Below, piece by piece: positions 1 to 4,896 of a DNA stretch of 7,755 nucleotides. The notes beneath the pieces are model-generated. The model was given only the letters and a program-made list of their open reading frames with translations. It had not been told where the DNA came from and made no database searches. Location of the stretch: assembly GCA_002382045.1 (NCBI GenBank), contig DFZJ01000048.1, forward strand, positions 1 through 7,755, written 5' to 3'. The position numbers and the translations under genes are program-made. How positions within the stretch are numbered: position 1 is the stretch's first letter; each line of letters begins with the position of its first letter. Origin of the DNA: Syntrophaceae bacterium UBA4059 (lineage in GTDB: Bacteria; Desulfobacterota; Syntrophia; Syntrophales; Smithellaceae).

Positions 1-297
1 GCAGACAAGACTCTGACCCTGAAAGATAAAAAAAGAATCGAAGCGGAAGAACGCAATCGCCTCTCGAAGATCAAAAGCGCCGTGAAAAAAGAACTGGCTG
101 CGGTGGAAGAAAAAATCGCCAAACTGGAAGCCAGAAAAGCCGACAATGAACAATCCCTGTGCGACCCGCAAACGCACAGGGACGCAGCCAAAATCAAGGA
201 ACTTCAGATTGACTTAAAGGCTTGCGAAAACGATCTTGATCAAGCCTACCACTTATGGACAGAACTGAGTTGCAAGCTGGAAGAGGAAACCAAATAA
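1..297 (+). CDS. ABC-F family ATPase, C-terminal coiled-coil end (5' partial)
   Basis: The frame is open from base 1 to the TAA at 295-297 and gives 98 visible residues. They are highly charged and helical, rich in Lys, Glu, Ala and Leu, with heptad-like spacing, and contain two helices separated by a short turn around 'LCDPQTHRD'. This matches the C-terminal domain of Uup/YheS-like ABC-F proteins, a two-helix coiled coil after the second ATPase domain. ABC-F proteins are soluble twin-ATPase proteins that act on ribosomes or, for Uup, also bind branched DNA. The ATPase domains (Walker A, signature, Walker B) lie outside the window, so the subfamily cannot be decided. A GTG at 82 could be mistaken for a start, but the frame stays open upstream and the coiled coil continues across it. 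The gene converges with the ferritin-like gene; the stop codons abut with no terminator between them. Confidence 0.72.
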   Translation, partial: ADKTLTLKDKKRIEAEERNRLSKIKSAVKKELAAVEEKIAKLEARKADNEQSLCDPQTHRDAAKIKELQIDLKACENDLDQAYHLWTELSCKLEEETK

Positions 298-816
298 TTA
301 TGCCCCGTCCAGACCTGACTTTTCCATATGCTGATACCAGGTGGCCGGATCGATCAGAAACTCTTCCGTATCCTTGAGCGACAGCAGATGCTCACGTTCG
401 ACTGCAGCCAGCATGTTGAAAAACGCTATCTCTTTCGGATCCGTGCATTGTTTTTCCAATTTGGTATAAAGGGCGACGCCACGCGCTTCAAAATCAATGG
501 CCGTGCGGACGGCTTTGAGTTCACCCTCCGTGCCGGTCATCTTGGCCGACTTTTTACCGGACATGGATTTTAAGACGGTACCGGCTAATGATTTCTTCAC
601 TTTCAGAGGAACGGTGGCCGGCCATTTCTTCTGCTCGGCCCATTTATCATGAAGTTTCTTCAGAACTTCAAAATGTTCTTTTTCCTCATCGGCAATCTGT
701 TTGAACATGTTCTTGCCCGCCATATTCCGGGTCTTCCGGGCATGCGCCAAGTAAAATTCGCGCTCTTTTTCTTCATTTTCCAGAGCAAAAGCCAACGCGT
801 TCATTCTTTTATCCAT
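298..816 (-). CDS. Ferritin-like di-iron protein (rubrerythrin family, no rubredoxin domain)
   Basis: This 172-residue protein is predicted to fold as a four-helix ferritin-like bundle. The two half-repeats each carry a di-iron ligand set: Glu15 with E45-K-E-H48, and Glu110 with E140-R-E-H143, in the contexts 'EEKEREFY' and 'FEARGVALY'. The tail 'DPATWYQHMEKSGLDGA' is typical of rubrerythrin-like proteins of about this size. There is no CxxC pair, so the rubredoxin electron-transfer domain of classical rubrerythrin is absent. The two halves are joined by a lysine-rich linker (about residues 60-100). By family knowledge the role is peroxide reduction or iron/oxygen handling in the cytosol; the exact substrate cannot be read from sequence. 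I chose the ATG at 816 over a GTG at 843 because AAGGGGG lies 6 bases upstream of it. It is the last gene of the presumed lipoprotein-rubrerythrin-transporter operon, 59 bases after the transporter stop. Confidence 0.88.
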   Translation of the reverse strand: MDKRMNALAFALENEEKEREFYLAHARKTRNMAGKNMFKQIADEEKEHFEVLKKLHDKWAEQKKWPATVPLKVKKSLAGTVLKSMSGKKSAKMTGTEGELKAVRTAIDFEARGVALYTKLEKQCTDPKEIAFFNMLAAVEREHLLSLKDTEEFLIDPATWYQHMEKSGLDGA

Positions 817-822
817 GAAATA

Positions 823-829
823 CCCCCTT
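823..829 (-). promoter_or_regulatory. Ribosome binding site deciding the ferritin-like gene start
   Basis: On the minus strand AAGGGGG stands 6 bases before the ATG at 816. A longer reading frame starting at GTG 843 would place this motif inside the coding region and has no comparable motif before it, so the shorter start is preferred. Confidence 0.6.
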
Positions 830-875
830 AGGCGGATGATCACATTTGTCCCGCATTATAGAAGATATTGCTGAT

Positions 876-2498
876 TCAAGCAATACGTTTTTCAAAAGGG
901 ATCCCTTTACAAATATCCCGGACATACTCTGCTATATTGTCGCAATGATCAGAGATGCGTTCCAGATGACCCAGCATCTCGACAAAAATCGGACCGGATT
1001 CCGGGCTGCATTCGCGCAAATGAAATCTTTTCAAATGATTTTCCAGCGATTCCTTGACCCGGATATCGATTTCCTCCTCGCGGTTGAAAACATCCTTCAC
1101 GATTTCCGTATTGAAAATCTCCAAAAGTGCTGACGCGTCCGTAAGATTTTGCTCGACCAGCGCAAGAATTTCATGAATCTCTCTTTCGCCGCAGTCGCTG
1201 AATTTGATTTTGCTCAAAACCTGCTCACCGGCAAGAACGCTGATGGACTGGATATGATTGCCGATGCTTTTAATGTCTCCGGCCATGGCCGTATAGGCAA
1301 AGACCCGCCTGGAAAGGTCAGCGGATAACTCGCGGCCCGATACTTTCCAGAGAAACCGGACAATCTGCGCACGCAAATTGTTGACCACCATCTCAATATA
1401 AGAAATGTCCTTGCCCTTTCCCTCTTCATAGCGGGACATCATTTGAACGGTTCTGGAAAACATGATTTGCACCAGTTTTATCTGCCGCTGCAACTCCTTC
1501 TGCACATGAGTGAGCGACTTGACCGGATCCATTAAATCTTTACGGTCAAGATATTCCGGCCAGATGGGCAGAACATCGTCTTCCCCGGGTATAATTTTAT
1601 TCATCAGCTTGGTAAAGGGCCGCAGGAAAAAAATAAAAACGATCACAATCAACAGGTTCAGTAAAAAATGGGACCAAACGATCTGCTGGGCGACACTTCC
1701 GGACAACCTTTTCAGAAGGTCGAGAAAAAACGGGAACAATAGCAGACAAAGCAAAACGCCGACGCATTTGAAAATCAGGTGAGACACGGCGGTTCTCTTA
1801 CCGCTGACATTCGCAACCGTTCCGGCCAGCAGCGCTGTTACGGTGGTGCCGATGTTCGCACCCAGAACAACCGGTACGGCGTTTTCCAACCCGACCAGAT
1901 CCTGTTGCGCCAAAACGGCCAGAATGCTGATCGGTATCGCGGAGGCATGGACGATAGCGGTAACCACTATTCCCAGACCAAGTCCAAATAAAGGATTTTT
2001 GGCTTGAGTAAAGTAATGAACAAAGGCCGGCGATTGTTTGAGCGGCGCGGCCGTTTGACTGATAATCTCCAGGCCAAAGAAAATCAGGCCGAAATAAAAA
2101 ATCATTTCACCGGCTGTTTTCCATCGTCCCCGGCGGGTCAGCCACAAAAGCCCCCCGATGGCAATAAACAAAGGGGAAAATTCCGTAAACCGCCAGATGA
2201 CAAACTGCACAGTCAGAGTGGTCCCGATATCCGCGCCCAAGATAATGGCCAGTGAACTGTAAAAGCTGATCAAACCGGCGCTGACCAGGCCGATCGTGAG
2301 CGCGATTGACGCTGAAGAACTTTGAAAAACGATTGCTGAAATAATGCCGGTGACCAGACCATAGAAGGGTTTGTCCACGGCATACTTGACCAATTCTTTT
2401 ATCCTGGCGTTCATCATGCGACGAACGACGGAAGAAAGGCGGATCATCCCGATCAGAAATAAGATAATACCGCTTGCGACAATGAGAACTTCTTTCAC
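876..2498 (-). CDS. Na+/phosphate cotransporter family protein with C-terminal PhoU-like domain
   Basis: This 540-residue inner-membrane protein belongs to the NptA/YjbB group of Na/Pi cotransporters (SLC34-like). The first half has about eight hydrophobic segments in an inverted duplication. Repeat 1 carries Q59-SSSAS and then G88-ADIGTT; repeat 2 carries H184-ASAIP and then G213-ANIGTT. The duplicated QSSS and GAxxGTT signatures are the family hallmark and line the substrate path in related carriers. From about residue 330 to the end the protein is soluble and helical, with the PhoU-like pattern 'MLGHLERISDHCDNIAEYV', as in many bacterial members. It probably moves phosphate with sodium; the direction (uptake or efflux) is not readable, and E. 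coli YjbB exports phosphate. The start is GTG at 2498: the codon four triplets upstream is followed by an in-frame TGA, and AGGG lies 7 bases before the GTG. It follows rubrerythrin by 24 bases. The second signature is degenerate (see findings). Confidence 0.9.
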   Translation of the reverse strand: MKEVLIVASGIILFLIGMIRLSSVVRRMMNARIKELVKYAVDKPFYGLVTGIISAIVFQSSSASIALTIGLVSAGLISFYSSLAIILGADIGTTLTVQFVIWRFTEFSPLFIAIGGLLWLTRRGRWKTAGEMIFYFGLIFFGLEIISQTAAPLKQSPAFVHYFTQAKNPLFGLGLGIVVTAIVHASAIPISILAVLAQQDLVGLENAVPVVLGANIGTTVTALLAGTVANVSGKRTAVSHLIFKCVGVLLCLLLFPFFLDLLKRLSGSVAQQIVWSHFLLNLLIVIVFIFFLRPFTKLMNKIIPGEDDVLPIWPEYLDRKDLMDPVKSLTHVQKELQRQIKLVQIMFSRTVQMMSRYEEGKGKDISYIEMVVNNLRAQIVRFLWKVSGRELSADLSRRVFAYTAMAGDIKSIGNHIQSISVLAGEQVLSKIKFSDCGEREIHEILALVEQNLTDASALLEIFNTEIVKDVFNREEEIDIRVKESLENHLKRFHLRECSPESGPIFVEMLGHLERISDHCDNIAEYVRDICKGIPFEKRIA

Positions 2499-2505
2499 TT
2501 CTTTG

Positions 2506-2509
2506 CCCT
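2506..2509 (-). promoter_or_regulatory. Ribosome binding site for the GTG-initiated transporter gene
   Basis: AGGG on the minus strand lies 7 bases before the GTG at 2498. It is a modest site paired with a non-ATG start, and it lies in the 24-base gap after the rubrerythrin stop. This suggests the transporter is translated less efficiently than rubrerythrin, or coupled to it. Confidence 0.45.
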
Positions 2510-2522
2510 GTCAATTTCGATA

Positions 2523-3020
2523 TCAATCAACTTTTTTGAACATCTTGCCTTTGGCGCCGCAGACGGGGCAGGTTTCCGGCGCTTCTTGTTCCGCGGTAAA
2601 ACCGCATACGGGACAAACATAGTAGCTATAAACGTCTTTTGCGGCGTCCAGAGAATCGAGCATCTGCTGATAGAGCCGGGCATGAATTTTTTCCACTTCA
2701 TTGGCGAAAGTAAATGAACGTTCGGCTTCCTTGTGCCCTTCCGCTTTGGCGCTCTCAATCATGGCCGGATACATGCTTTTAAACTCATGCGTTTCACCGT
2801 CAACGGCTTCCTGCAGATTCTCTCTGGTGGAACGGATGCCTTTCATGGCCCGCAGATGGGCATGGGCATGGACCGTTTCTGCTTCCGCCGCAGCACGAAA
2901 AAGCCTGGCGGCCTGAGAAAATCCCTCTGCATCCGCCTTAGCGGCAAACGCCAGATATTTGCGGTTGGCCTGCGACTCACCGGCAAAGGCTTCTTTTAAT
3001 GCATCTTCTGTTTTCGACAT
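2523..3020 (-). CDS. rbr: Rubrerythrin
   Basis: This 165-residue cytosolic non-heme iron peroxidase reduces hydrogen peroxide in anaerobes using electrons from NAD(P)H via rubredoxin-type partners. The N-terminal ferritin-like domain (about 1-125) shows di-iron ligands Glu15, E48-x-x-H51, Glu76, Glu79, and E110-x-x-H113. The C-terminal rubredoxin-like Fe(SCys)4 site is C136-PVC139 and C151-PVC154, after the usual 'YYVCPVCGF' entry. The spacing is compact, as in short rubrerythrins with a minimal rubredoxin loop. All expected ligands are present, so it should be active. The ATG at 3020 has a strong AAGGAGA 5 bases upstream. It sits 21 bases after the lipoprotein gene and 24 bases before the transporter gene, which suggests one transcript. 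Confidence 0.96.
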   Translation of the reverse strand: MSKTEDALKEAFAGESQANRKYLAFAAKADAEGFSQAARLFRAAAEAETVHAHAHLRAMKGIRSTRENLQEAVDGETHEFKSMYPAMIESAKAEGHKEAERSFTFANEVEKIHARLYQQMLDSLDAAKDVYSYYVCPVCGFTAEQEAPETCPVCGAKGKMFKKVD

Positions 3021-3041
3021 GGTTATCTCCTTTTGGTTTTA

Positions 3042-3779
3042 TTACAGTTTCATATCAAAGGTGGATACTTTACCGGTATCCGTTTCTTTTATTTGCAGAC
3101 GGAGAATTTTTGCAGTTTTTGCCTCTCCCGGATAAAAAATAAATCCGTGAGCCAGCTCGCCTGGTTTCACGGCCCGGTAGTGCAATGTTCTTGTCTGCAA
3201 ATCTTCCTGAATGTTAGCCTGCACATCCGACGAATCCATGGCGGCCTGAGAGCCGCCGATCGCCACTCCCGCCGCTGCGCCAAGGGCCGCGCCTTTTCCG
3301 GCGGCTGTGCCCACACTGGTTCCTGTCACAATGCCGATGGCCGCCCCGATCACGGCCCCGGCCGCTCCGAACAGCAATCCTTTTTTAGCCGCTTCGGGGG
3401 CGACTCTGCTCAGTTCTGTTTGTTTGGACAGACGGTCAAAGGCCATGCTCTGCTCCAATATCGGCCAGACATTACTTTCCTCATCGATCAAGAATGTCTG
3501 TTCAGCAATAATCATCAACGGATGATGGCTTTTATTATCAAAGACCACCTGAACCGGAATAATCCCCGCCGACCGTATATCAAAACCAAAGGCATTTTTT
3601 GCGTCATCGGCATCCAGAAAACTTCTGGCGGCGATGACCGCACCGTCAACATGAACGGCATTAGGGCTGTTTTGAGGCGTTTTAAAAGGCACAACCTGCC
3701 GCTCATAAGGCGTGCAGCCCGCGATCAGCATCCCTATCAATAAAGCAATCAGCACCCGTGTATTCATCGTTTGATGCAT
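3042..3779 (-). CDS. Glycine-zipper lipoprotein of unknown function
   Basis: This 245-residue predicted lipoprotein has a basic start, a hydrophobic run at residues 9-20, and a lipobox L18-IAG-C22, so Cys22 would be lipidated. Residues about 40-110 look like beta strands ('IPVQVVFDN', 'QTFLIDEESNVWPIL'). A Gly/Ala-rich stretch at about 134-176 follows, with glycines every fourth residue (141, 145, 149, 153, 157, 161, then 163, 167, 171, 175): a long glycine zipper able to cross or insert into a membrane. Strand-like sequence resumes to the C-terminus ('GFIFYPGEAKTAKILRL'). I do not recognise a named family; glycine-zipper lipoproteins such as SlyB or the Rcs inhibitors share only the zipper. 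The start ATG at 3779 has AAGGAG 8 bases upstream; Met5 lacks this. It is the first gene of the rubrerythrin-transporter operon. Confidence 0.8.
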   Translation of the reverse strand: MHQTMNTRVLIALLIGMLIAGCTPYERQVVPFKTPQNSPNAVHVDGAVIAARSFLDADDAKNAFGFDIRSAGIIPVQVVFDNKSHHPLMIIAEQTFLIDEESNVWPILEQSMAFDRLSKQTELSRVAPEAAKKGLLFGAAGAVIGAAIGIVTGTSVGTAAGKGAALGAAAGVAIGGSQAAMDSSDVQANIQEDLQTRTLHYRAVKPGELAHGFIFYPGEAKTAKILRLQIKETDTGKVSTFDMKL

Positions 3780-3787
3780 GGCGATAA

Positions 3788-3793
3788 CTCCTT
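3788..3793 (-). promoter_or_regulatory. Ribosome binding site deciding the lipoprotein start
   Basis: AAGGAG on the minus strand lies 8 bases before the ATG at 3779. The next in-frame ATG (3767) would be 20 bases from this motif, so 3779 is the likely start. Confidence 0.6.
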
Positions 3794-3850
3794 CAAATCC
3801 AAGTTTTTACCCGTTGCATTCTGGCAAAGATATCATAAAAGAACAAGCGG

Positions 3851-3879
3851 AATTTATGAAACCATCAAGGCGTTGTCCA
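3851..3879 (-). promoter_or_regulatory. Candidate sigma70-type promoter of the lipoprotein-rubrerythrin operon
   Basis: On the minus strand TGGACA (3879-3874; five of six matches to TTGACA) is followed after exactly 17 bases by TAAATT (3856-3851; four of six matches to TATAAT). Transcription would begin near 3844, leaving a leader of about 65 bases before the ATG at 3779. The site lies in the largest gap of the window (3780-3949), which otherwise holds no gene and no convincing hairpin terminator for the HDOD gene upstream. An 8-base palindrome, ATCCGGAT (3884-3891), sits just upstream of the -35 box and could be an operator half, but that is speculative. The call rests on consensus matching alone. 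Confidence 0.4.
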
Positions 3880-3949
3880 TATCATCCGGATTCAGTTTTT
3901 AACCAAAACATTATATTGACGTCCGATCCTGGCTTTAGGTTACGAAAAA

Positions 3950-4822
3950 TCAAAGCTCTGTTATTTTTTTCTTAGCTTCATATTTCGGCAGCAATCTTTC
4001 TTTTTTTCTGACAATTCTGAGATATTTACCAAGTCCCACCGCATTGAACTGGTCCTCGATGATTTGGTCCAGAGATGTTGTCTGATCATGGCCGGGCGGC
4101 AGCATGAGAGGCTCAATAACCAGGCGATTGTGGAATTTGCTGAAGCTGGCATAGACAAAATTTATTGCCAGTTGTGTTACCCCGGAGGGGGTAATATAAC
4201 CGGCCTCCACCACCACACCTTTTTGAAAAATCATTTTCTTCAGATAATCGGGCAGCCCAAAAGCCTCAATAATTCTCTCCGTCAGGTAGGGGTGATATTT
4301 TTCAATAAAACTGTCGTCAATCCTTTCATCGTCGGGGGCATGCAGTTTTTTATAGATATGAATATTCATCCGGCCGATCTCGGAAAAAAGACCTCCCAAC
4401 TCGACTCTCTTGGCGATGTCTTCCCGCAGACCGAATTGCTGCGCTATAATCTTCCCGATCACTGATGAAGCAAAACTGCGGGCAAAAATTGTTTCGACAT
4501 CCTCATCACCGTGGGCAAGAAGCTGCAGGGCAAGGATGATAACCATCGCTTTGGTATGGCTCATACCCAAACGCGTCACGACTTCATAAAAAGTATGGAT
4601 GGCGCCTTTCTTCATGCTTCCGTAATAAGCGGAATTGGCGACGTTGAATATCCTTGTCAGAATATTCTGGCCGATTCGAAATTTCAGCATTTCAATCTCC
4701 CGGTTGCTTGCCTCAACATTATCCAGAATGGCCAGCACATCTGGAGAAAATCCAAGCGTTTTTTCACTCAACATGATCTCTTCAATTTCATCGAGAATGC
4801 TCAATATTTCTTCTTGCTGCAT
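3950..4822 (-). CDS. HDOD domain protein (non-catalytic HD-related signalling domain)
   Basis: This 290-residue soluble, mostly helical protein carries the HDOD hallmark N60-VANSAYYG, preceded by 'MLKFRIGQNILTRIF', matching the segment where HDOD domains pick successive helices ('i...d..L..rlL.laNSa.yg'). 'VVTRLGMSHTKAMVIILALQLL' fits the next conserved helix (I L G x x). Where catalytic HD-GYP proteins have HD, this protein reads GLF-S147-E148-IG, so no metal-dependent phosphodiesterase activity is expected. HDOD proteins act as signalling or scaffold modules in motility, cell-cycle and stress regulation, especially in proteobacteria. The last 90 residues have no recognisable domain and end in a basic tail (KKKITEL). 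The ATG at 4822 has AAGGGGA 8 bases upstream. It is 74 bases downstream of the CHAT gene on the same strand, so co-transcription is possible. Confidence 0.85.
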   Translation of the reverse strand: MQQEEILSILDEIEEIMLSEKTLGFSPDVLAILDNVEASNREIEMLKFRIGQNILTRIFNVANSAYYGSMKKGAIHTFYEVVTRLGMSHTKAMVIILALQLLAHGDEDVETIFARSFASSVIGKIIAQQFGLREDIAKRVELGGLFSEIGRMNIHIYKKLHAPDDERIDDSFIEKYHPYLTERIIEAFGLPDYLKKMIFQKGVVVEAGYITPSGVTQLAINFVYASFSKFHNRLVIEPLMLPPGHDQTTSLDQIIEDQFNAVGLGKYLRIVRKKERLLPKYEAKKKITEL

Positions 4823-4896
4823 ATTATGGTTCCCCTTTCGTTTAACGGGATATCTGCATCAAATGCTGTATCCAACCGGGGTTGTAACGCATACCC

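Noticed and set aside
2107..2526. A 139-codon minus-strand frame overlapping the start of the Na/Pi transporter
   Set aside because: It is an alternative frame of the transporter gene; the product is rich in Arg, Ser and His, while the other frame has intact transporter signatures. It is not evidence of a frameshift.
3033..3743. A 236-codon plus-strand reading frame opposite the glycine-zipper lipoprotein gene
   Set aside because: It lies entirely antisense to a gene with a lipobox, a strong ribosome binding site and an operon position. Its product is Arg/His/Cys-rich, without domain-like pattern, as expected of a shadow frame.
4823..4896. A promoter for the HDOD gene (TTGGAT-17-TATCCC on the minus strand)
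   Set aside because: The -10 box matches only three of six consensus bases; the gap may simply be an intra-operon spacer.
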